64,000 nucleotides of DNA, from positions 124,001-188,000 of the forward strand of contig NZ_BCTF01000001.1 in the NCBI RefSeq assembly GCF_001571145.1, read 5' to 3'. Shown piece by piece: positions 34,371 through 43,500 of the stretch. The stretch's first letter is position 1. Each line of letters starts with the position of its first letter. The notes beneath the pieces were generated by a model. The model ran no database searches. It was not told where the DNA came from and was given only the letters and a program-made list of their open reading frames with translations. This stretch comes from Hydrogenophaga flava NBRC 102514. GTDB taxonomy: Bacteria; Pseudomonadota; Gammaproteobacteria; Burkholderiales; Burkholderiaceae_C. Made by a program: the position numbers and the translations under genes.

Positions 34371-35705
34371 ATGTTGCAGTGGGACCGTCTCAGGGTTCAT
34401 AACGCCAGGCTGAGGTTCTGGCGCTGGGTGGTGGACGAAATTGTCCATGCACCTCTGGAGCCTATTTTGCATCCTTCGACGGCCCGCCTCCAGTGGCTGG
34501 GCGTCTTCACCTTCGGCGGGCACTTCATCTTCGGTTGGCTGTGGGGCCAGGCGCTGCCGCAGCCGTACGAGCTGTTTGCGGTGCGGGTGGTGCTGGCCCT
34601 GACCGGGCTGCTGCTGCTGCATCCGCGTGTGAACCGGGACCTGCAGTCCAAGACCAGCGTCTGGGTGTACGGACTGATCTTCTGGCTGCAGCTGCCGCTG
34701 TTCTTCGGGTGGATGTTCCTGATGAACGAGGGCAACAAGGTCTGGCTGGCCAGTGTGTGCAGCATGATCCTGATCTATTTCCACATCACCGACTGGCGCC
34801 TGGCTTCGCTGGGCTGCATCACCGGGTTCGCGGTGGCCGCGGGCCTGTTCCTGCTCACGGGCACACAGCAGACCTGGGTCGGCATAGAGCCCGAGAACCT
34901 CACCCTGATCGCCTTTGCCCTGGTCATGAGCCTGATGCTGGGCATGTCGGGCGCCAACCTGCGCCGGGTCCGGCTGATCAACACGCTCAGCACCATGGGC
35001 GTGATGGCGCACGAGCTGCGCACACCACTGGCCACGGTGAACCTGGTCGGCGATGTGCTGCGAGGTCTGGCCCAGCACGACGTGCCCGAACCCAAGCGCA
35101 AGAAGCTGGAGGAGCTCGCACTGCGGCTGCAGAACCTGGTGCGCAGCATGAACCGGCAGATCGATACCCAGATCTCCAACGCGCAACTGCTGAGACTGCC
35201 GCGGCCCAACACCCACCTCACGGCGTTCGAGCTGGTACAGGACGTGCTCGGCCAGTACCCCTTCCGCTCCCCGCGCGAGCGCGAATGCGTGCAGCTGGCT
35301 CTGGAAGAGGACTTCGGCTTCCTGGGGTCTCGTGCCCAGTTTTCACAGGTCCTGGTCAACCTGATCAAAAATGCCATGCATGCGCTGGCCGCATCCGGAG
35401 ACGCCCCCAGGCCGGGCGACCTGCGCGTGGAGGTGACGGTCAAGGACGGACTGGGCAGGATCGTGGTGACCGACAAGGGCACCGGCATTCCGCTGCAGAA
35501 GCAGCACCGCATCTTCGAACCCTTTTTCTCCCTGCAGAGCAGTGTCGGCAACGGACTGGGACTGACGTTCTGCAAAAACGTGGTGGAGGCGTCGGACGGT
35601 CGCCTGCTCCTGCAGTCCCAACCCGGTCACGGCGCCTCGTTCACGATCGTGCTGCCCCTGCGGGACGAGCGTGCCCCCTTCATCCCGCCCACGAGTACAC
35701 ACTGA
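34371..35705 (+). CDS. cqsS: CqsS/LqsS-like membrane histidine kinase (alpha-hydroxyketone receptor)
   Basis: A 444-residue kinase with GAAGGA just before the ATG. The N-terminus holds about six hydrophobic segments between residues 40 and 192 with very short loops, the layout of CqsS/LqsS receptors, whose ligand pocket lies within the membrane. The H-box MGVMAHELRTPL has the phospho-acceptor His214, and the N, G1 and G2 boxes (NLIKNAMHAL, TDKGTGIPL, GNGLGLTFC) are complete. It lacks the receiver domain fused to Vibrio CqsS and so resembles Legionella LqsS and Janthinobacterium JqsS. The response-regulator gene starts 3 bp after its stop and the synthase gene is next. Confidence 0.88.
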   Translation: MLQWDRLRVHNARLRFWRWVVDEIVHAPLEPILHPSTARLQWLGVFTFGGHFIFGWLWGQALPQPYELFAVRVVLALTGLLLLHPRVNRDLQSKTSVWVYGLIFWLQLPLFFGWMFLMNEGNKVWLASVCSMILIYFHITDWRLASLGCITGFAVAAGLFLLTGTQQTWVGIEPENLTLIAFALVMSLMLGMSGANLRRVRLINTLSTMGVMAHELRTPLATVNLVGDVLRGLAQHDVPEPKRKKLEELALRLQNLVRSMNRQIDTQISNAQLLRLPRPNTHLTAFELVQDVLGQYPFRSPRERECVQLALEEDFGFLGSRAQFSQVLVNLIKNAMHALAASGDAPRPGDLRVEVTVKDGLGRIVVTDKGTGIPLQKQHRIFEPFFSLQSSVGNGLGLTFCKNVVEASDGRLLLQSQPGHGASFTIVLPLRDERAPFIPPTSTH

Positions 35706-35708
35706 GCC

Positions 35709-36695
35709 ATGGCCTTCAACTTTCCGCTGTACCACCGTTCGGGAAGCCTGATCTTTCTGGACGACGACATCGACTATCTGGAGATGCTGGGCATGGTCGT
35801 GCCCAGCTTTCTGCAAGTCGAACTGTTTTCACGACCGGCGGCTTTCATCGCCCGGATGAACGACGAACCGGCGCGCTGGGAGGCCGACGCGGGGCACCAC
35901 CTGCAGATGATCGACCGCTGGCGCCACGGCCACCATCTGCTGCCACAGGTGCTGCGCTACTGGGGCTCCAACCCGGCGCGCTACCAGCTGGCGCAGACCT
36001 GTGTGGTGGACTTCGCCATGCCCGGCATCGACGGCCTGAAGGTGCTCGAAACCCTGGTGGACTGGCCGGGCTCGCGCATCCTGCTGACCGGACAGGCCGA
36101 CGAGCAGATCGCCATCAAGGCCTTCAACAACGGACTGATCGACCAGTTCATCCCCAAGCAGACCGCCGACATCGCCGGTCGCCTGATGACCACCCTCATC
36201 AAGCTGGCCCGCCGCGCCCATCCGCGGCTGAACACCGTCTGGCGCACGGCCATGCAGTCCCATCACCAGGCCCTGCTGGAGGTGCCATCCATCATGGAGG
36301 CGCTGCTGACCCGGGCCCGCTCGAACTGGGTCGAATACGTCGTGCTCGATGAGCCGTTCGGCATGCTGGGGCTCACCCCGGACGGGCTTTGCGAATGGCT
36401 GCAGCTGGAGCCGGCCGCCGGCCTGAAGGACGTGGCCGATCTGGCCCGCTCGGCGGGCCTGGGGTTCGACGTCGTGCAGGCCATCCAGAAAGGGCTGCTG
36501 CTTCCAGCGGTCGAGCTGCACCAGCAGCTGGGCCTGCGCGGTCCGATCCGGACCGAAAAAGCCTTTGCGGTGGGCGACGACGATCAGCTCATCGGCGCCC
36601 TGTTCCCGCTGGCGGAGACCGACCTGCCGCTGCCGATCTACCCGTACCGCAACTTCCTGGACATGCAGGGCGTGCGGACCATTCAGGACAGTTGA
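35709..36695 (+). CDS. LqsR-like response regulator without DNA-binding domain
   Basis: A 328-residue protein. The acidic pocket FLDDDID (17-22), phospho-acceptor Asp101 (CVVDFAMPGIDG), Thr127 (LLTGQA) and Lys150 (FIPK) define a receiver domain. The acceptor Asp is about 45 residues later than usual because of an insertion around 45-98 (containing RWRHGHHLLPQVLRYW). The C-terminal half (about 160-328) has no helix-turn-helix, GGDEF, EAL or other recognised output. This matches the LqsR type of regulator in Lqs/Jqs systems, whose output domain is poorly understood. Coupled to the kinase gene (3 bp gap); its 3' end overlaps the convergent cqsA gene by 13 bp. Confidence 0.82.
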   Translation: MAFNFPLYHRSGSLIFLDDDIDYLEMLGMVVPSFLQVELFSRPAAFIARMNDEPARWEADAGHHLQMIDRWRHGHHLLPQVLRYWGSNPARYQLAQTCVVDFAMPGIDGLKVLETLVDWPGSRILLTGQADEQIAIKAFNNGLIDQFIPKQTADIAGRLMTTLIKLARRAHPRLNTVWRTAMQSHHQALLEVPSIMEALLTRARSNWVEYVVLDEPFGMLGLTPDGLCEWLQLEPAAGLKDVADLARSAGLGFDVVQAIQKGLLLPAVELHQQLGLRGPIRTEKAFAVGDDDQLIGALFPLAETDLPLPIYPYRNFLDMQGVRTIQDS

Positions 36696-37927
36696 GCACC
36701 CGCTCGCTGGCGGCGGGCGGCCGCCCACTCCCAGGGCCGGACCCGGTCCGCGACTTGGCGGGCGGCCGACTCGACGTGTTCGAGTTCCGCCTCGGTCAGT
36801 GCCGAGTGCAGGGTCATGCGCGCCAGAGACCGGTTGCGGCTGGTGGCCGGGGCACCAAAGAACGCGGTGTGCACCCCCAGCGCATCCAGCTCGTCGCGCA
36901 CCTGGATGGTGGCGGGCTCCGGCCCCGCTTCGAGCGCGATGATCTGCTCGGTGCCCTGGTCGATCGGGTAGCCCATCTCGGTCAGCGCGCTGCGGATGCG
37001 CCGGGTCACCCGCCGCAGGTTCTCGCGCGCGGCGTCGGCCTGCTGCAGCACATCCACCGTGGCTGCCAGGCCGGCCGCTTCGTGCGGCAGCACGCAGGAG
37101 CTGAAGATGTTGGGAAAGCTGGAGGTGAGGATGTGGTAGCGCAGCCGGTCCGGCGCGGTGAAGAAGCCGGCCCGCCCTGCCATCGCCTTGGCCAGGCTCG
37201 CAGAGATGAAATGCACCCGGTCCGTGACGCCCAGCTGGGCGCACAGGCCTGCGCCTGAGGGACCGTGGGTGCCCAGCGAATGCGACTCGTCGACCAGGAT
37301 CATCGAGCCGTGGCGCTCCACCACTTCGAGCATCTCCAGCAGCGGGCACACCGCACCAGTGGTGCTGTAGACCGAATCCACCGCCACCAGCCCCGGCCCG
37401 TGCCGGCTCATGAGCTTGTCCAGGTGCTGGGGGTCGTTGTGCCGGAACACCTGCGAGGGAGCGCGGGCCGCGTGGGCGCCCTCCCACAGCGAGGCGTGGG
37501 CCTGCCCGTCCAGGTAGACCGGGGTCTCCGGATTGGCCACCGACTGGATCAGGCCGACATTGGCCGCGTAGCCGGACTGGCACACGAACCCGTCCTCCTT
37601 GCCCACCCAGCGCGCGAGCTTGAGTTCGAGGTTGCGGGTCGGGTGTTCGTCGTGCATGAACACCCCGGACTGCACGGCGAAGCTGCCGCTGCGGGTCAGC
37701 GCCTCCACCTGGGCGCGGACGATGTCCGGATGGCCGGACACCGACAGGTAGTCGTTGCCGTCCAGGCGCACCGAGTTGGGGCCAGGGCGTGCGCCCTGCA
37801 CCGCAAACCGACCCTGCCACAGGTCGTTCCAGCGGGGCAGGAAATCCTTCTCGATCCGCGCCTCCAGCGCGGCCGTCAGGCGGGGGGAAGGACGTTGCGT
37901 TTCAAGGGCGTGGTCCAGCAGTTCCAT
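36683..37927 (-). CDS. cqsA: CqsA-family alpha-hydroxyketone autoinducer synthase
   Basis: A 414-residue PLP-dependent alpha-oxoamine synthase. Cofactor residues are in place: PLP-binding Lys247 (ISASLAKAMAGRAGFF), Asp213 and His216 (VDESHSLGTHGPSG), and the ring-stacking His144 (DGQAHASLWEG). The N-terminal NDYLSVSGHP resembles CqsA more than KBL or BioF. The SGVF-MHDEHPTRNLELKLA region, LGVTDRVHFISASL and the adjacent CqsS-like receptor support CqsA over 8-amino-7-oxononanoate synthase. CqsA joins an acyl-CoA to SAM (or 2-aminobutyrate) to make CAI-1-type signals; the acyl length used here is unknown. Convergent with the response-regulator gene. Confidence 0.87.
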   Translation of the reverse strand: MELLDHALETQRPSPRLTAALEARIEKDFLPRWNDLWQGRFAVQGARPGPNSVRLDGNDYLSVSGHPDIVRAQVEALTRSGSFAVQSGVFMHDEHPTRNLELKLARWVGKEDGFVCQSGYAANVGLIQSVANPETPVYLDGQAHASLWEGAHAARAPSQVFRHNDPQHLDKLMSRHGPGLVAVDSVYSTTGAVCPLLEMLEVVERHGSMILVDESHSLGTHGPSGAGLCAQLGVTDRVHFISASLAKAMAGRAGFFTAPDRLRYHILTSSFPNIFSSCVLPHEAAGLAATVDVLQQADAARENLRRVTRRIRSALTEMGYPIDQGTEQIIALEAGPEPATIQVRDELDALGVHTAFFGAPATSRNRSLARMTLHSALTEAELEHVESAARQVADRVRPWEWAAARRQRAGAQLS

Positions 37928-37990
37928 GGGGTGCTCCTGTAAAAAGAAGAACCCATTGAAAAAACTTGTAGGATGAAAATGGCCCCCTAC

Positions 37991-38006
37991 CTGTCAGCTC
38001 TATCAG
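37991..38006. promoter_or_regulatory. direct repeat in the cqsA upstream region
   Basis: CTGTCAG and CTATCAG recur with a 9-bp start-to-start spacing, about 64 bp upstream of the cqsA ATG. The 164-bp gap 37928-38091 also contains an AT-richer stretch (TTGAAAAAACTTGTAGGATG) that could hold the promoter. Assignment as a regulator site is tentative. Confidence 0.3.
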
Positions 38007-38091
38007 GGGTGGTTACGCTTTCTTCTCAAGTTTGAAGCTGGCCTTCCGATAAGCGGCGCGCCTGCGGACGGCAACGGTCTGCCCGCTCTTC

Positions 38092-39207
38092 TCAGTTCTG
38101 GCGCCAGGGCAGTCCGTGATAGCGCCAGCCGCCCTTGCGGCCGCGCTGGCCATGGCCATCGGGATCGCCCTCGAAACCTTCGAGGATGTTGTAAGCCTCC
38201 AGGCCCAGTTCCGTGGCGCGCCGAGCAGCCGCGATCGAGCGCACACCGCTGCGGCACAGCAGCACCAGCTTGCGCCCGCCTTCGCTGGCGGCGCGCACCG
38301 CCTCGTCGAACCCGGCGTTCATGGCCATGCCCGGCCACTGCTTCCAGGCCGCCAGCAGCGCGCCGGGCACGAAGCCCACCCATTCGCGCTCGGCATCGGT
38401 GCGCACGTCCACCAGCACCGCCTCGCCCTGCTGCACCCACTGCCAGGCCAGCTGGGGCGAGACGTCGCCCGCGTAGCCGCCCTGCCCCACACGCGGCTGC
38501 ATCAGCTGCACGCCGTCTGCGTCGTGGCGCAGCCCGGAGGTGAGGTTGGCCGGCACGGCTTCGTCGATGCGGCGCGGCCGGGGCAGGTTCAGGCTGTCCA
38601 TGATGGCCACGAATTCGGCCTCGGTCTTGCCGGCCACGCGCGGGTTGCTGGCCTTCTCGTGGCCGATGGTGGACGAGGTGCGGCCCTGGTAGTCGTGCCC
38701 GGGCCAGACGGTGGTGCCCTCGGGCAGCGCAAACAGCACCTGCGTGAGGCTGCGGTAGAGGTCAACCGCGCTGCCCGACTGGAAATCCGTGCGGCCACAG
38801 CCGCCGATCAGCAGCGCGTCGCCGGTGAAGACGTGGTCGCGCCAGAGGTAGCTCATGCTGCCGGCCGTATGGCCCGGTGTGTGCAGGGCGCGCAGGCGCT
38901 CGGCGCCGAATTCAAGCTCGTCGCCATCCTGCAGCTGCCGACCTGCGGTGCCGATGCCGCAGCCCGCCGGCGCTGCCGTCCGGGCGCCCGCCAGCTCGGC
39001 CAGCTTGCCGGCGCTGGTGATGTGGTCGGCATGGGCATGGGTCTCCAGGGTCCAGACCAGGCGCAACCCGTATTCGCGCAGCACGGTCAGGTCGCGCTCG
39101 ATCTGCTCGTCCACCGGGTCGATGATCACGGCCTCGCGCGTGGTCTGGTCGAACAGCAGGTAGGTGTAGGTGCTTGACGCCGGGTCGAACAGCTGGATGG
39201 GTTTCAT
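38092..39207 (-). CDS. persulfide dioxygenase - rhodanese fusion (PRF)
   Basis: A 371-residue fusion starting MKPIQLFDPAS at 39207. The N-terminal metallo-beta-lactamase-fold domain is ETHE1-like: iron ligands in THAHADH (about 56-62), LHTPGHTAGS and FTGDALLIGGCGRTDF. Residues about 265-371 form a rhodanese sulfurtransferase domain with the active-site loop LLCRSGVRS (Cys near 318). Such fusions oxidise glutathione persulfide to sulfite and pass sulfane sulfur to an acceptor; characterised examples come from Burkholderiales. A CsoR-type gene lies 23 bp upstream on the same strand and is the likely regulator. Confidence 0.93.
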   Translation of the reverse strand: MKPIQLFDPASSTYTYLLFDQTTREAVIIDPVDEQIERDLTVLREYGLRLVWTLETHAHADHITSAGKLAELAGARTAAPAGCGIGTAGRQLQDGDELEFGAERLRALHTPGHTAGSMSYLWRDHVFTGDALLIGGCGRTDFQSGSAVDLYRSLTQVLFALPEGTTVWPGHDYQGRTSSTIGHEKASNPRVAGKTEAEFVAIMDSLNLPRPRRIDEAVPANLTSGLRHDADGVQLMQPRVGQGGYAGDVSPQLAWQWVQQGEAVLVDVRTDAEREWVGFVPGALLAAWKQWPGMAMNAGFDEAVRAASEGGRKLVLLCRSGVRSIAAARRATELGLEAYNILEGFEGDPDGHGQRGRKGGWRYHGLPWRQN

Positions 39208-39230
39208 GGCGGGACCTGAAAGGCGGTGGG

Positions 39231-39476
39231 TCAGGAAAAACGGGCCAGCATGTCGGCCACATCGTCGGGCGGCACGTCGCCCTGGGCGATCACGCAGCCG
39301 ACCATGGCAAAGAAGCTCTTGTCCAGGGCCTTGCGGGCGGCCGACAGCTGCTGGGCCACGGCTTCGCAGTCGGCGTCGGACTCCAGCAGCTTCTGGATGC
39401 CGCGCAACTGCCCTTCGACGCGCTTGAGGCGCAGCACCAGGGCACGTTTGCGTTCGGGGTCGTGGACGGTGGGCAT
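39231..39476 (-). CDS. CsoR/FrmR-family repressor, probably persulfide-sensing
   Basis: An 81-residue DUF156 (CsoR/RcnR/FrmR) protein from the ATG at 39476 (MPTVHDPERKRALVLRLKRV). A 20-codon in-frame extension was rejected because it runs into the divergent promoter region. It has Cys37 (SDADCEAV) and Cys61 (MVGCV) and no histidine after His5, so the His ligand of copper-sensing CsoR is missing. A thiol-only sensor like CstR is therefore more likely, in keeping with the persulfide dioxygenase next door. It probably represses its own two-gene operon. Confidence 0.87.
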   Translation of the reverse strand: MPTVHDPERKRALVLRLKRVEGQLRGIQKLLESDADCEAVAQQLSAARKALDKSFFAMVGCVIAQGDVPPDDVADMLARFS

Positions 39477-39568
39477 CGGTCTCTTTCTCTGAGGGCGGCG
39501 GCCGCAAGATTCTAGGCTTGGGCGGGCTTCCCCCATGGTGCATCCGGGCGGCCTGCGTTAACATTCGA

Positions 39569-39592
39569 ATTTACGTTTACGTAAACGTCAAT
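39569..39592. promoter_or_regulatory. 24-bp near-perfect palindrome, operator upstream of ppk2-icmF
   Basis: ACGTTTACGTAAACGT (39573-39588) is a perfect 16-bp palindrome, extended to 24 bp with one mismatch per side. It is 18 bp upstream of the PPK2 start, in the 134-bp divergent gap with the csoR gene. A TTAACA hexamer lies just to its left. The long, TTTACGT-based symmetry resembles operators I recall for MerR-family regulators of acyl-CoA and branched-chain catabolism (LiuR-type). That fits an icmF operon but is unproven. Confidence 0.6.
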
Positions 39593-39610
39593 CAACCCAC
39601 AAGCACCCTC

Positions 39611-40483
39611 ATGAGCACCCAGAACGGTATGGACCAGGCGGCTTTCCCGGCGCTGCGCGCACCGGCGGAAAGCGCCTGGGCCCGGTGGCAGATCGGGCCC
39701 ACCCGGCGCCAGGTCCGGCTGAAGGACCTGGACCCGGGGGACAAACCCTTCTCGAAGGGCAGCAAGGCCGAAGACCAGGCACAGGTGCTGGCCCTGGCAC
39801 GCGAGATCGACGAGCTGCAGAACCTGTTCTACGCCGATGGCCGCCACAAGCTGCTGGTGATCCTGCAGGGCACCGACACCTCGGGCAAGGACGGCACCAT
39901 CCGCGGCGTGTTCGGCCAGACCAGCCCGCTGGGCGTGCACACCGTGGGCTGGAAAGCGCCCACCGAGCCCGAGCGCGCGCACGACTACCTCTGGCGCATC
40001 CACCAGCAGGTGCCGGCCGCCGGCCACATCACCGTGTTCAACCGCAGCCACTACGAGGACGTGCTGGTGCCGGTGGTCAATGACTGGATCACCCCGGCGC
40101 AGACCAAGCAGCGCTACCAGCACATCAACGACTTCGAACGCCTGCTGGCCGAGACCGGCACCGTGGTGCTGAAGTTCATGCTGCACATCGGCTTCGACGA
40201 GCAGCGCGAACGCCTGCAGGAGCGGGTGGACGACGTCACCAAACACTGGAAATTCAGCCTCGGCGACCTGGACGTGCGCAAGCAGTGGGCCGACTACCAG
40301 AAGGCCTACGAGGACCTGCTCGAAGCCACCTCGACCGCCTGGGCGCCCTGGACCGTGGTGCCCGCCAACAGCAAGACGCACCGCAACCTGATGATCGCGA
40401 CCATCGTGCGCGACACGCTCCAGGCGCTGGACCTGCGCTTTCCCCCCGAAGACCCGGCCCTCAAGGGGCTGCGGGTCGAATGA
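39611..40483 (+). CDS. ppk2: polyphosphate kinase 2 family protein
   Basis: A 290-residue PPK2 from the ATG at 39611; 31 in-frame upstream codons overlap the palindrome and are unlikely to be coding. Walker A is GTDTSGKDG (residues 87-95), Walker B is in VFNRSHYEDVLV (about 146-157), and the RIHQQVPAAGHI lid region is present. PPK2 enzymes use polyphosphate to phosphorylate nucleoside mono- or diphosphates. One-domain versions of this length include class I and class III, and the substrate cannot be fixed. It is 39 bp upstream of icmF and probably co-transcribed, an unusual partner. Confidence 0.9.
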   Translation: MSTQNGMDQAAFPALRAPAESAWARWQIGPTRRQVRLKDLDPGDKPFSKGSKAEDQAQVLALAREIDELQNLFYADGRHKLLVILQGTDTSGKDGTIRGVFGQTSPLGVHTVGWKAPTEPERAHDYLWRIHQQVPAAGHITVFNRSHYEDVLVPVVNDWITPAQTKQRYQHINDFERLLAETGTVVLKFMLHIGFDEQRERLQERVDDVTKHWKFSLGDLDVRKQWADYQKAYEDLLEATSTAWAPWTVVPANSKTHRNLMIATIVRDTLQALDLRFPPEDPALKGLRVE

Positions 40484-40522
40484 CCGCTCATCCCGACAAG
40501 CCCACCCGAGAGAGACCCCACC

Positions 40523-43500
40523 ATGACCGACCTGTCCGCCGACTTCAAGGCCCTGGCCAGCTACCGCCCCACGAACAAGGTGCGTTTCGTCACCGCCGCC
40601 CGCCTGTTCGATGGCCACGACGCCGCCATCAACATCATGCGGCGCATCCTGCAGGGCATGGGCGCCGAGGTGATCCACCTGGGCCACAACCGCTCGGTGG
40701 ACGACGTCGTCACGGCCGCGTTGCAGGAAGACGTGCAGGGCATCGCCATCAGCTCGTACCAGGGCGGTCACGTCGAGTACTTCAAGTACATGGTCGACCT
40801 GCTCAAGCAGCGCGGCGGTGAACACATCCAGGTGTTCGGCGGCGGCGGTGGCGTGATCGTGCCAGCCGAGATCCGCGAACTGCACAGCTACGGCGTGGGC
40901 CGCATCTACAGCCCCGAAGACGGCCAGAAGATGGGGCTGCAGGGGATGATCGGCGAGATGGTGATGCGCTGCGACCGCGACATCAGCGCCTACGCCCCCA
41001 AGGCCATCGACGCGATCCAGGGCCACGGCGAGATGAACTGGCGCGCCCTGGCGCAGCTCATCACGGCACTGGAAAACGGGAAAGCGGACGCCGCGATGGT
41101 CGATGCGGTGCGCGCCGCGGCGGCTGGCAAAACCGTGCCCGTGCTGGGCATCACCGGCACCGGCGGCGCCGGCAAGTCCTCGCTCACCGACGAGCTGATC
41201 CGCCGCATCCGTCTGGACCAGGACGACGCGCTGCGCGTGGCCGTGATCTCCATCGACCCCTCGCGCCGCAAAAGCGGTGGCGCCCTGCTGGGCGACCGCA
41301 TCCGCATGAACGCGATCACGCCCTGGCAGAAGGGCCCGCGCATCTACATGCGCAGCCTGGCCACGCGCGACACCAGCAGCGAGATCAGCGCCGCCCTGCC
41401 CGATGTGGTGGCGGCCTGCAAGGTGGCGGGCTTCGACCTGATCATCGTCGAGACCTCGGGCATCGGCCAGGGCGACGCCGCCATCGTGCCGCACGTGGAC
41501 ATTCCGATGTACGTGATGACGCCCGAGTTCGGCGCTGCCAGCCAGCTGGAAAAGATCGACATGCTGGACTTCGCCGAGTTCGTGGCGATCAACAAGTTCG
41601 ACCGCAAGGGCGCGGCCGACGCGCTGCGCGATGTGGCCAAACAGGTGCAGCGCAACCGCGAGGCCTTCACCGTCATGCCCGACCAGATGCCGGTGTTCGG
41701 CACCATGGCGGCGCGCTTCAACGACGACGGCGTGACCGCGCTCTACCAGGCGCTCAAGGCTCGACTGATCGAGAAGGGCCTGAAACTGAGCGACGGCCAG
41801 CTGCCGCTGGTGGACGTGCGCCACAGCACCAACCAGACGCCCATCGTGCCGCCCGCACGCACCCGCTACCTGGCCGAGATCTCGGACACCGTGCGTGGCT
41901 ACAAGAAGCGGGCGCGCGAACAGGCCAAGCTGGCGCGCGAAATCCAGCAGCTGCGCGCCGCCGCCCGCATGCTGACCGAGACAAAACCCGACAAGCCCAA
42001 GGCCGCCGAAGCCGCCATCGACCTGGCCCAGACGCGCGAGCTGCAGCAGGACCCGGCCGCGCGCAAGCTGCTGACCCAGTGGCCCGACATGCAGAAAGCC
42101 TACGCCGGCGACGAGTACGTGGTGAAGATCCGCGACAAGGAAATCCGCACCGCACTCACCACGAAGAGCCTCTCGGGAACCACCATCCGCAAGGTGGCGC
42201 TGCCTCAGTACGAAGACCACGGCGAAATCCTCAAGTGGCTGATGCTGGACAACGTGCCGGGCAGCTTCCCCTACACCTCGGGCACCTTCGCCTTCAAGCG
42301 GGAGGGCGAGGACCCGACCCGCATGTTCGCCGGCGAAGGCGACCCCTTCCGCACCAACCGCCGCTTCAAGCTGGTGAGCGAAGGCATGCCGGCCAAGCGC
42401 CTGTCCACCGCCTTCGACTCCGTCACCCTGTACGGCAACGACCCGGACCTGCGGCCCGACATCTACGGCAAGGTGGGCAACAGTGGCGTGAACGTGGCGA
42501 CGCTGGACGACATGAAGGTGCTGTATTCGGGCTTTGACCTCTGCAACCCGACCACCAGCGTGTCGATGACCATCAACGGCCCGGCGCCGTCGATCCTGGC
42601 AATGTTCATGAACACCGCCATCGACCAGAACCTGGAGAAGTTCAAGGCCGAGAACGGCCGCGAGCCCACCGACACCGAGGCCGCCAAGATCCGCGAGTGG
42701 GTGCTGGCCAATGTGCGCGGCACGGTGCAGGCCGACATCCTGAAAGAAGACCAGGGCCAGAACACCTGCATCTTCTCGACCGAGTTCTCGCTCAAGGTGA
42801 TGGGCGACATCGCCGAGTACTTCGTGCACCACGACGTGCGCAACTTCTACTCGGTGTCCATTTCGGGGTATCACATTGCCGAGGCCGGCGCCAACCCGAT
42901 CAGCCAGCTCGCCTTCACGCTGTCCAACGGCTTCACCTTCGTGGAGGCGTACCTGGCGCGCGGCATGCACATCGACGACTTCGCGCCCAACCTGAGTTTC
43001 TTCTTCAGCAACGGCATGGACCCGGAATACACGGTGCTGGGCCGCGTGGCCCGCCGCATCTGGGCGGTGGCGATGAAGGAGAAGTACGGAGCCAACGAAC
43101 GGTCGCAGAAGCTGAAGTACCACATCCAGACCAGTGGCCGCAGCCTGCACGCGCAGGAAATCCAGTTCAACGACATCCGCACCACGCTGCAGGCGCTGAT
43201 CGCGATCTACGACAACTGCAACTCGCTGCACACCAACGCCTTCGACGAGGCGATCACCACGCCGACCGAAGACAGCGTGCGCCGCGCGATGGCGATCCAG
43301 CTCATCATCAACCGCGAGTGGGGCCTGGCCAAGAACGAGAACCCGAACCAGGGCAGCTTCATCATCGACGAGCTGACCGAGCTGGTCGAGGAAGCCGTGC
43401 TGGCCGAGTTCGAGAAGATCGCCGAGCGCGGCGGCGTGCTGGGCGCCATGGAGACCGGCTACCAACGCAGCAAGATCCAAGAAGAGAGCATGCACTACGA

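Noticed and set aside
36683..37927. Reading the synthase as BioF (8-amino-7-oxononanoate synthase)
   Set aside because: No bio genes are nearby, the receptor and regulator are of Cqs/Lqs type, and motif details fit CqsA better. A phylogeny would still be the deciding test.
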